From positions 1-64,000 of the forward strand of contig CANXME010002094.1 of the NCBI GenBank assembly GCA_948144175.1: 64,000 bases of DNA, read 5' to 3'. The notes below the pieces were generated by a model that made no database searches, had not been told where the DNA came from, and worked only from the letters and a program-made list of their open reading frames with translations. Positions 35,901 to 46,300 of this stretch are shown here, piece after piece. Position 1 is the first letter of the stretch. Every line of letters begins with the position of its first letter. The DNA comes from Closterium sp. NIES-65. Taxonomy: Eukaryota; Streptophyta; Zygnematophyceae; Desmidiales; Closteriaceae. Both the position numbers and the translations under genes were made by a program.

Positions 35901-36423
35901 TAAGGGTTTAGATAAATCTGCGACGCACGCCGACGCAACCTAAGTGTAAGGCTGTACACGCCGCGCCTGTCCTAAACGTGCGGCCCTTTTTCGCAAATAT
36001 CCGCAAGATCATCAGTCCGTCGAGCTGGCGCGCGCGTACCCTTCCCTCCACACGCGTGAGTTGCGGCGTGAGTGGCACGCCGCTGGACCGCGAAACCCGG
36101 TCAGCTATTTTCCAATAGAATGTTGAAACAGTATGACAGAAGGTTGCGTTTAAAAAAAAAGGAGAAAATTCCCGGCAGAGGAATCCGCAACCGCGCATGC
36201 TGACCCCCCCGCGCGCACGCACCCTCCGGCGGAACGCGAGCACGAAGTCCTCTGGGCGCTTGAAGCGCTTCTCTGCCTTTCCGCGCTTCCCGCGGTGCGC
36301 GTGCTTCTGCAGGAACTGCTCGCGCTTCTCCGCCGCGAACTGCTCGTCCTTCTTCCGCTTCTTCAGCACCGTCTCCGGCACCGTCGGTAGCACGCGCGGC
36401 GGCTGCAGCTCCTCCGCACTCAT
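32947..36423 (-). CDS. RPL7L (family name): RPL7-like protein (uL30 family, Rlp7/RPL7-1 type), six exons
   Basis: The protein belongs to the ribosomal L7/uL30 family and matches the plant RPL7-1 (At1g80750) and yeast Rlp7 branch better than canonical RPL7, so a nucleolar 60S-assembly role is likely. I infer exons 36423-36223, 35508-35282, 34996-34936, 34676-34597, 33948-33579 and 33159-32947. All junctions are GT-AG and in phase, giving 383 residues. Landmarks are [15 protein letters not shown] near residue 15, [16 protein letters not shown] ending exon 1, LLFAVRIRG (about 135-143), the L30 core [32 protein letters not shown] (about 304-313) and [18 protein letters not shown]. The C-terminus [15 protein letters not shown] is diagnostic. 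An acidic Glu/Gly-rich insert of about 70 residues (roughly 210-280) replaces a short linker in relatives. Diverged copies of both edges of exon 5 lie in the flanking introns. The start is the only ATG that fits the family N-terminus. Confidence 0.92.
33265..33318 (-). repeat. Third copy of RPL7-like exon 5 end
   Basis: This intron 5 sequence encodes [15 protein letters not shown]-like residues and ends in CAG followed by GTGGGC. It is the most diverged copy of the last part of exon 5 with its splice donor. Confidence 0.8.
33398..33530 (-). repeat. Second copy of RPL7-like exon 5 end
   Basis: This copy encodes [19 protein letters not shown] exactly as exon 5 does, preceded by a diverged [15 protein letters not shown] stretch, and ends in the same GTTGAACAG|GTGAGCT donor. 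It is either an extra exon or a recent tandem duplicate within intron 5. Confidence 0.85.
34036..34086 (-). repeat. Copy of RPL7-like exon 5 start in intron 4
   Basis: On the minus strand an acceptor-like CAG (34089-34087) is followed by sequence encoding [16 protein letters not shown], against [16 protein letters not shown] in exon 5 (33948 downward). It is in the same phase and the frame stays open through to exon 5, so use of this upstream acceptor would add about 46 residues without a stop. Confidence 0.85.
34450..34570 (+). repeat. (GGGA)n microsatellite in RPL7-like intron 4
   Basis: Roughly twenty-five GGGA units, interrupted by GAAA, lie on the plus strand immediately downstream (in gene direction) of the exon 4 donor at 34596. 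On the transcribed pre-mRNA it is a pyrimidine tract (CCCT)n. The plus strand has the G-run spacing of G-quadruplex DNA. Confidence 0.9.
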
Positions 36424-37359
36424 GGCGCCTGGCGGCGGACTGGGCGGGGGATCGGCGGAAGACTGGCGGAAAACTGGCGGAAGGCTGGCGAAAGAAACCA
36501 GCGGAAGATTAGCGGCGGAGTGGCAGAAGAAGGGTACGGCAAGGCTAAGGGGACGAAGGTAAGGACGGGCTACGGGAAGAGGGGGAATAATCAAGAGTAG
36601 TAGCAGAAAGGAACGAGATCAAGCGAGTGGGTGGGGTTTCTGAGGTTCGATTCGATATCCGCAGGTCTCTTCTTTTTGAGAGAGCAAATTTAGTACATTG
36701 TACAACAAATCGTCCACGCTAACTAGTAATTTCACCATGCTGTTGCATCAAGGTTTGTGATGTGGTAATGATATCTAGAATAATAAAATTACTCGCAGAA
36801 ACATCATTTCGTTTCACAAATAGGATGCACAATAGAAATATAACTTTCTTAGAATTTGTTGCCTACGACATGGACCTAGCTAAGCCATGCCGTACACACC
36901 TAGAGTACAACCCCTGAGAGCACATTCAGCTTCCAACCAGCGATTGGAGGACCCTTAGAAGAAGCACCTGCCACACCAATTTCTAGCAGCTTTACATCGC
37001 TGGTGGAATTAAACAGCAGCAGCAGCTGCAGGTGCATGTGCCCTCCTGAATCCTCCTCCTAGTGCCTTCATGTACCGGTATCACCCCCCAAGCTTGCTTC
37101 CTCAACCCTCACCCCAGCAAGGCTGAGATTCTCTTACTTCCAGCACCCCCCCTCACACAGTCTCCAGCAGTTGGGTAATCAGTGGAGTTCCCATCGCTGC
37201 ATCCCCCCTTCCTCCGTGTCAGCGCCCACACCACTGTGCTCCCACCTATGCATCCCCCCTTCTCCTCCCTGGGAACCGCCCCTCACACCATTCCCATCAG
37301 CAGACAGCCCACCTGGCCCCCACTCTCTCCCCTTTCTCTCTCTTTCCCTCCCCCCATCC
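36424..37359. other. Intergenic: RPL7-like promoter side and SPA 3' flank
   Basis: There are 936 bp between the two head-to-tail minus-strand genes. The left part is AT-rich near 36650-36860 and has no ORF of note. The right part carries two diverged copies of the end of the last SPA exon: 36972-37030 reads FNSTSDVKLLEI on the minus strand, and 37150-37205 has an out-of-frame copy of the same text. I see no distinct core promoter element. Confidence 0.6.
36972..37205 (-). repeat. Two diverged copies of the SPA exon 7 end
   Basis: Exon 7 ends with the codons for [12 protein letters not shown] (about 37395-37363). Related sequence recurs at about 37150-37205 and 36972-37030, downstream of the stop codon. 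In the nearer copy the frame is shifted. The farther copy still reads NSTSDVKLLEI. They may lie in the 3' UTR or be alternative last exons. Confidence 0.65.
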
Positions 37360-40300
37360 TCACACCATCTCCAGCAGTTTAATGTTCCCAGTAGAATTCG
37401 CAGCAACGAGTGTTTGAGAGTCACCCCGCCAGCACACACTCGACACAAACTGCCCCGCATCCTCCTCCGTGTCCGCGCCTGTGACCGGATCAACCCCCCC
37501 AAAGCGGTGTGCTGCCATGGGCATTGGCAGCGACTTGTGGAACGCAAACACCTGGGAGAGGAGCGGTGATGGGGAGGGAGATGGATCGGAGACAGGCGGA
37601 GAGGGGGTGTGTGATTGGGCACAAATGGACGGTGAAATGGATTGCAGATTCGGATCGTGGAACAACAGTGAGAGGCACAACGGGTTTTGAGGCGCCTCAA
37701 ATGAGTGAGGCAGAACGGGATGGTGGCGCACACAAGGAGTGGTGGAGGGGAGTCGGGACAGAGAATGCTGCACGGCACGGCTCAAGGCATGCAAGGGAGA
37801 CCAGTCCTCGTGAGCACAGCACAGCGCATACCTCGTTAGTTTCGGAGCCGCATGCGATGTAGCCATCAGCCACAGTGAGCCCCACAAAATTCTGCCGGGA
37901 TAGGGAGAGATGGGAGGTGGGGGGAGCACGACGCGAGGTCAGAGAGGAGAGGTGCGAGACAGGAAGAGTGAGCTGCATGCCATGTAGCCATCAGCAACCG
38001 TGGGCCCCACAAGGTTCTGCCGGGACAGGGAGACACGGGAAGCACGGGGAGCAGCACGGGACATGAGGAATGAGCAACGCTACAGGCGGATGACCAACAC
38101 TGACTGAGCCCCACCACGCTCTGCCAGGACAGGGAGACACAGGAGATGGGGGATTGCGATGTGAGGTCGGAGGGGAGTTCTGCGGAGGGGAGTCCTGCGG
38201 AGGGGAGTCTTGCGGTGGGGAGTTGTGCGGAGGGGAGTCCTGCGGAGGGGAGTCTTGCGGTGGAGAGTTGTGCGGCGGGGAGTTGTGCAGCGGGGAGTTC
38301 TGCGGCGCCTCAAAACTCGTAACCACCAGCTGCAGTGAGCCCCACGTGATTCCGCCGAGACAGAGGGACACGAGAGCTGAGGGGGACGCGATGTGTGGCT
38401 GGGAGAGGGACAGGAGAGATAGAAGGTGACAAGCGAGAGACGAATGAGCGAAGAAGCAAGAAACAGGCGAAAGAATTAACCCTGGCATGAGAACTAGTGA
38501 GTTATAAACGAACAGGTGGTCGTGACAGGAGCAGCGGACGTAACAGCACTTGGTGCCCACCAGCTACAGAAGCCACACCACACCATACACCGCCACACCC
38601 CACCTTCTCATTGGTGTGCCCCCCCCGTGAACGTCCTCCTGCACGCAGAGCCCCCATCCGCCCCACTCCCCCCCCCCCCGCCTGCTGACTACACGCACTG
38701 TTCAGATCCCACAGCTTGAGAGTATTGTCCGCAGAGGCAGACACACGATGAACTCTTAAGAACCACCCACCTTCTCATTTGTGTGGCCAGTGAACGTCCT
38801 CGTGCAAGCAGAGGCCCCATCAGCCCCTCCCCCCGCCTGCTGACTGCATGCTTGGTTCAAGTCCCACAGCTTCAGAGTGTTGTCTGTTGAGGCAGAGACG
38901 ATTGTCGAAGCATCGACGAATTTCACGTAGCTGACAGCCTTGCTGTGGCCCGTGAGCGTGGCGAGGGGCGCGCGGAGCGAGCGCAGGTCGAAGCAGTGCA
39001 GCGAGTAGTCGGCCGAGCCGAGGGCGAGCAGGTGCGAGGAGTGCGGGGGGAAGGCGACCGAACACACGTTGGCCTTGGTGTGAATCGTGCCCACACTCGT
39101 GTCCTGACACGGGAGGGGTTGCAGAGGAGGACAGCGAGAGAGGGGGAGACGCGGAGAGGGAGAGGGAGAGGAGCGAAGGAGGGGCGGGAGAGGAGAGGGA
39201 GAGGCAAGCGTGTGAATAGAGCATAGGAAGGGAAGAGGGGGAGCGCAGATCGAAGCAGTGGAGGATTTTGAATCGCCTGCTTGATGCCCCACAGCTTTGC
39301 ACACTCCGTACCACAACTTCCTGCGTACTGATTGTGCAGTTCAACCTAAAGCAGTTCAACCTAATGCAGTTCAACCTAAAGCAGTTCAACCTAATGCAGT
39401 TCAACCTAAAGCAGTTCAACCTAATGCAGTTCAACCTAATGCAGTTCAACTTAATGCAGTTCAACCTAAAGCAGTTCAACCTAAAGCAGTTCAACCTAAT
39501 GCAGTTCAACCTAATGCAGTTCAACCTAATGCAGTTCAACCTAATGCAGTTCAACCTAATGCAGTTCAACCTAATGCAGTTCAACCTAATGCAGTTCAAC
39601 CTAATGCAGTTCAACCTAATGCAGTTCAACCTAATGCAGTTCAACCTAATGCAGTTCAACCTAATGCAGTTCAACCTAATGCAGTTCAGCCTAATGCAGT
39701 TCAACCTAAAGCAGTTCAACCTAATGCAGTTCAACCTAATGCAGTTCAACCTAATGCAGTTCAACCTAATGCAGTTCAGCCTAATGCAGTTCAACCTAAA
39801 GCAGTTCAACCTAATGCAGTTCAACCTAATGCAGTTCAACCTAATGCAGTTCAACCTAATGCAGTTCAACCTAATGCAGTTCAACCTAATGCAGTTCAAC
39901 CTAATGCAGTTCAACCTAATGCAGTTCAACCTAATGCAGTTTAACCTAATGCAGTTCAACCTAATGCAGTTCAACATAATGCAGTTCAACCTAATGCAGT
40001 TCAACCTAATGCAGTTCAACCTAATGCAGTTCAACCTAATTCGACCAATCAGCACGCCCCACTTGGTTGATGCAACCAATCAGCATGCGGCACCTGGTTG
40101 ATGCCCACCTGGTTGATGCCCACCTGGTTCATGCCCACCTGGTTCATGCCCACCTGGTTGATGCTCCACAGCTTGACAGTGCCGTCATCGCTGCCGCTGG
40201 CAAGGCGCGTGGGATCGCAGGGAGAGAAGTCCACACTCCACGCTCGCTTCTCATGCTCCCCCCACTCCATCACCGCCGCTCCCGTGCCCGCATCCCACAG

Positions 40301-43300
40301 CTGAAGAGGGGAAAACGGGAGGGGATAGAGGAAAAAAGGAGGTCAGTGGATTGAGCTGCCCTGAGCATCACTCTATGCTCCCTTCTCATGCTCGCTTCTC
40401 ATGCTCGCTTCTCATGCTCGCTTCTCATGCTCGCTCCTCATGCTCGCTTCTCATGCTCGCTTCTCATGCTCGCTTCTCATGCTCGCTTCTCATGCTCGCT
40501 TCTCATGCTCGCTCCTCATGCTCGCTTCTCATGCTCGCTTCTCATGCTCGCTCCTCATGCTCGCTTCTCATGCTCGCTTCTCATGCTCGCTTCTCATGCT
40601 CGCTCCTCATGCTCGCTCCTCATGCTCGCTCCTCATGCTCGCTCCTCATGCTCGCTTCTCATGCTCGCTTCTCATGCTCGCTTCTCATGCTCGCTTCTCA
40701 TGCTCGCTTCTCATGCTCGCTCCTCATGCTCGCTTCTCATGCTCGCTTCTCATGCTCGCTCCTCATGCTCGCTCCTCATGCTCGCTTCTCATGCTCGCTC
40801 CTCATGCTCGCTCCTCACGCTCGCTCCTCATGCTCGCACCCCAACACGCCATTGCCCCATGCCAGTGCTCTCCCTCCACCCAATCCCCCTCCTTCCCCCA
40901 CCCCACTGCTCACCTGCACAACCCCGTCGTAATCCGCGGAGGCGAGCCGGTTCTTGATATACCCGTTCCAGCTCACACACGACAGCTTGGCCCGGCAGCC
41001 CATCTCCACCACCGGATAGTGCACGTCCACTCGCCGCCCGGCCAGCACGCTCTCACACTCAAAGATCCGAATCCGCCGACAGACGCCGCCCGTGGCGAAG
41101 AACTGCGCGTCGCGGTCGAAGGCGAGGGAGCAGACCATGGAGGCGGCGTTGAGGAGGTGCGCGTGGCGCAGCGTGGCGCGCACCTCGAAGCGCGAGTAGC
41201 GCGCGAACTTGCAGAGCGAGTCGAAGAACTCGCCCAGTAGGTCCCTGCTGCCCTCCGCACCTCCCTGCTGCTGCTCGTGCACATGCTGCTGCTGCTGCTG
41301 CTGCTGCTGCTGTGGCGCTGCCATCGCTCCGCCTGCTCTTCCTGCCGCTGTTGCTGGTGCTGCTGCCCGCCCTGCACCAACCACTGCCCCGGCAGCAGCA
41401 GTCGAAGCGGGTGCTGCTGCCCTGGCCTGCCCTGCCTCCGCCTCTGAGCCTGTACCTTCGCCTCTTCTGTCCTCTGCTCCCCCTTCCATCACCTCTCTTG
41501 GCCTCACCACACCCTGACTCGACTCATCATCCCCCCCAACACTGCCACCACCACCGCCACCATCAATCCCACCTGCACCGCCAGCACTACTGCCACCATC
41601 ACCGCGACCACCACCACCAACACCGGCGCCAGCAGCAGCAGCGCGAGGGGCAGCAAGCGGCACTGCAGCGTCGTTTGCAGGCAGAGCGGCAGCAGCAGCA
41701 GCAGCGGCAGAGGCAGTGGCACCGGCCCCCCTCCCAACAGGTCCCCCATTGGCCGCCTCTACTCTCCAGCGCATGGCGAAATACACCTCTTCCAACCGGT
41801 CCAGGTTACGCAGTAACCGCACGCTCCTCCTTGCCCCCCGCGGCCGTCCCATACTGAATGGAGCAGCAGAAACGCCAGCAGCAGCGGCAGGAACGGAGGA
41901 AGGGAAATGCCGTGCCCCTTCTCGTGCCCCTTCTCGTGCCTCCTCCGCTTCACCTGCCGGCCACCTCCCTCTCGCCTCTCGCCCTCCCCCACCCATGCTC
42001 ACCACTCCACTCATGTCAGCAGCAGCAGCAGCAGCGGCATGAGAGGGTGGGATGAGCCCAGGGCGGGGGGAGCGGGGGGAAAAGGCACTCCAAAGGTCCC
42101 TCTCTGCCCCTCCGCTCATGTCACTCCCACCCTCCCAGCCACCCTCCCTGCGGCCCCGTCTGCCGCCTTCCCTATCCTCTACCGTCTGTGTGGACGGAGC
42201 TGGCAGCATGAGCGGCTGAGACTGCCCCTGCTGCCCCGATCCATGTACGTGCACCTGCCGCCCGTGCCCCTGCCGGCCATGCCCGTGCCGCCCGTGCGCC
42301 TGCTGGCCGCCCATCACCGCCGCCCGCCTGAGGTGCACCTCATGGATATCCCCAGTGAGCCGCCCGAGATCGAGAGCGAGTTTCTGGGCGGCAGACTGCT
42401 CGGCGAGGTGGATTCGCGAGAGGAAGGCGAGCAGCACGTCACACTCCGCCTCCTCTGCCTCCAGCCCCGCCTGCTGCCCCCTGTGGGCGAACATGCTCGC
42501 CACATCTGCCAGCAGTTGACTGCTCCGCACCTCGCTGCAAGGATGAGGCGGAACAGGTGGGAGGAACAGATGGGCGTAAGACATGGGGGAACGATGGGAA
42601 GAGAACAAGGCAGGGTTTTAAGGTGGATGCGCGAGAAGAAGGCGAGCAGCACGTCGCACTCCGCCTCCTGTGCCTCCAGCCCCGCCTGCTGCCCCCTGTG
42701 GGCGAACATGCTTGCTACGTCTGCCACCAGCTGGCTGCTGCGCACCTCCCTCCCTGTGGAGACGGAGAGGAAAAGGATGGAGGGGCAAGGAGACCAGCCG
42801 TGGAGAGAGAGGGGTATGGCAAGGGCGTTTGAAAAGGTCAGAAATGGGAGAGCATGTTGTGAGGGCAGCCATGATAGGCATGTGGGGCATGATGAGCATG
42901 CCGGGCATGTGGGGCATGATGAGCTTGCCGGGCATGTGGGGCATGATGAGCTTGCCGGGCATGTGGGGCAGTGATGGGCTGTGAGGCGCGCTGACGGCTG
43001 CGGGTGCGGCAGCCAGAGACAGAAGGCGGCCTCCTTGGGACGATGGGCTTGAGGTGGGTGGGAGCAATGGATGAGGGGGCTCAAGGAGTGATCACGAGGC
43101 GTTGAGGCGCGCACAAGGCGTTAGGGGACTCTCGAGCAGTGGGTCGTGCCGACGGCTGCGGGTGCAGCAGCCAGAGGCAGAACGCGGCCTTCTTGGGGCG
43201 ATGGGAGAGGAGTGGGAGCAAGGGGTGATGGGGTTCAAGGGGCGAGGGTCAAAGAGTGGGGGAATCACGGATTCAAGAGGGTTAGAGGGCTTACGAAGCG

Positions 43301-46300
43301 GTGGGGCGGGCGGAGGGCTGCGGGTGCAGCAGCCAGAGGCAGAACGCGGCCTCCTTGGGGCGATGGGAGAGCAGGCGGGGCGGCAGGATGCGATGGCAGA
43401 GGTCCGCCATTATCACGCTGCGCTCCGTGGCACTCGTGAATAGACAGAATAGCTGGTGGGGGGAGGGGGGAAGAGGAGGGGGGAGGGCGGAGGGGGGAGG
43501 GGGGAGGGGGGAAGAGGAGGGGTGCGTGGGGAGAAGAAAAAAGAGAGGGGAGGAGAGGGGGAGAGGACTGAGCAGAGAGAGGAGAGGTAGAGAAGAAAGA
43601 TGCAATGAGATGACAGGAGAAGCGCATGCGCTGGGGCCGGGGTGTGCACCGTTGTAGAGAGTGCCAGCAACCCGCTCCCCTGTGTCCCGGCCGCCTGCGA
43701 CCGCCTCAAAGAAGAGCGCGGCCAGCTCGTGCATACGGTGAAATTTTTTAGCACGACGAAATACAGACGTCTCAAAAATACTTCAAAGAAGAGGAGGCTC
43801 ACCTCAAAGAGGAGGCTCACCTCAAAGAGGAGGCTCACCTCAAAGAGGAGGCTCACCTCAAAGAAGAGCACGCCCAGCTTGAAGACATCAGACGCCGCCC
43901 CCACAGGGTCACCCCTTGCCTCCTCCGGTGACGTGTACCACCGTGCCTCCTCCTCCTCCGCCCTCCCCCCCTCACCCCCTGCCCCTCCCGCTCCGCCTCC
44001 CCACTGCATGTCCCCTCCTCCGCGTTCTCCTGCCTCTGCCCCTCCAGCACCGGGGGTTAATCGCTGCTGCCCTGCCATGCCCCGCCCTGCTGCTGCTCGC
44101 CCCGCCCTCCCACCCGCTTGCCCCTGCCCCAGATGCCCCTGCCCCTGCCCCTGCGCCACCATCCCCTCCTCCCCCTGCTCCTGCAGCATCGCCCTCTGCC
44201 ATGCCTCCGCCTGCTGCTCCCTCCACGTCACTGCCCCCTCTGCTGCCCCTCCGCCTCCGCGCCCCTCCTCCTGCTGCCGCCACCCCTGCTGCTGCTGCCG
44301 CTGTTGCTCCTCCTCCTCCTGTTGTTGCTGCTGCTGCTGTTGCAGCCGCGCCTGCCCTCCACCACCATCCTCCCCCATCTCCCCCTCCCCTTCCCCCACT
44401 TCCCCCTCCCCCGCCTCCCCGGGTCGCGCCCGCAGGAACGGCGGGTGGTACACCACCCTTCGATGCGCAGACAGGACAAAGCACGCCGGCCGCACGTGGC
44501 GAACCACGTGGCCCTGCGTGTGGGCGGCAGCGACCATGTCCACCACCTGCGCGAACAGGAACAGGCTCTCGAGTCTATCCACCTCCCTGCCTGCCCGGTT
44601 CAACCAGCGCCGCAGCGACAGTAACGGTTGAGGTGTGATAGAGGACGAGTCTACCCTGGGTTGAGGCGCGGCTGCTGGTGGGTCCAGCCTGGGAGGCGGC
44701 ATGGCGGGTGGTGAGGGGAGGTGCGTTGGCGGAGGGGAGGGGGTTGCTGCAGCGCGGACGGGGGGAGGGGCTGGGGATTGAAGGGCGGCGGGCGCGGATG
44801 GTGTGTGGGGGAGGTGGGGAGGAGGGTGGCGGAGGAAGGGGGGTTGAAGTGCGGAGGAGGGGGCGGTGGTGGGTAGAGTGGCTGGGCCTCCATCTCTGCC
44901 TCTCCCAGGCGCACCAGCAGCAACAGCTGCTGCTGCTGCTGCTGCTGCCCCGCCTGCTGCTCCGCCTGCTGCTCCTCTCTCCACCATCCCATGCGTTTGC
45001 CTCAGCTGCTGATGTGGGGGTGGCGGTGGCGGCAAAGGCTCGTGGCAGTGCTGCTGTTGCTGCGGTTGCTGCTGGCATAGCTGCTGCTGCTGCTGCTGCT
45101 GCCATAGCTGCTGCTGCTGCTGCTGCAGCTGCCTGGGGCCTGCTGCCAGAGGCGCCTGCGGCCTTGCTACCCCTGCTGCCACTCCTGCCCGGCCTGCCGC
45201 TGTTGGCCCTCCGCCATGACCAATGCCCACATCACCACCTGCGCCAGCAGCGCCAGCCGCCCTTCCGCCACCACCAGCGCCACCAGCGCCATTGCCTGGC
45301 GCATTGCCGCCCTGCACTCTCCCCTCCCCCGCTTTCCGTTGCTCCACCTCCCTGCCTCCCATCTGCCTCCCTTCCCCCTTTCCCCCTCGCGCCACCCCAC
45401 ACACCACCGCCAACCGACTCCCCTGCCCCGCCCTGCCCCTCCCTCCCCCCTCTCCTCTCCCCAACTCCTCCCTCTCCGTCTCCCGCGCCCTTCCCCCTCC
45501 CCCTCCCCCTCCGCCTCCCCCTTCCCCCGCGCCTCCGCCACTCCCCTCCGATTCCTCAGTCTCGTCCAGCGAGCTCCCCGTGCGCTCCCCCACGCCTGCG
45601 CCCATGCCCCCCGCGCGGGGGGACGCACAGACGTTAGAGTTGCTGCGGAGCCCCTCTTCCGCGCGCCCCCCCAGCTGCTGCGTCGAAAAGAGGAACGGCC
45701 CCGTTACAAGCACACGCTCTGAGGGTACAGCAGGCGCGGGATGCGCCCCATGCGCCCCATGTGCCCCCCCATGCGCCCCATGCGCAACCCTTGCTCCCTC
45801 GCGCTCCCCCCAGCCCGTTTCTCCTGCCTCCTCCTCGAAACCACCATTACCACCACCATAAGCGTTACCACCACCATAAGCATCACCACCGCCCGCAGCA
45901 CCAGCCACACCAACAGCGCCACCTGCAGCTGCGCCAGCAGCGGCACCCCTTTGCTGCGCCCTGCGCCGTATATCCGCCTGCACAACCGGGTGGAACCACC
46001 CCTCCGCCGCCCGCGCAGGCTCACCCACCAGTGGCCTTGCGCCACCCATCACTGCTGCGCGGGTCTCGCCCATCACTGCTGCGCGGGTCTCGCCCATCAC
46101 TGCTGCGCGGGTCTCGCCCATCACTGCTGCGCGGGTCTCGCCCATCACTGCTGCGCGGGTCTCGCCCATCACTGCTGCGCGGGTCTCACCCATCATTTGC
46201 TCCCACCCCGCAGCAGCTGGCTCGTTCCACACCTCCGCGCCCATGCCCTCTCCCCCGTCACCCCGCCCCTCTCCTTGCTCCCACCCCGCTTCCCCTTCCC

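Noticed and set aside
38820-40101. Long ORFs on both strands (419 codons minus, 277 and 215 codons plus) with pentapeptide repeats
   Set aside because: They are products of the 15-bp minisatellite, whose period is a multiple of 3. They lie in a SPA intron and overlap real exon 5 in another frame.
40351-41240. Plus-strand ORFs of 190-280 codons reading [13 protein letters not shown] repeats
   Set aside because: They are artefacts of the 13-bp array in SPA intron 3 and of the antisense of exon 3.
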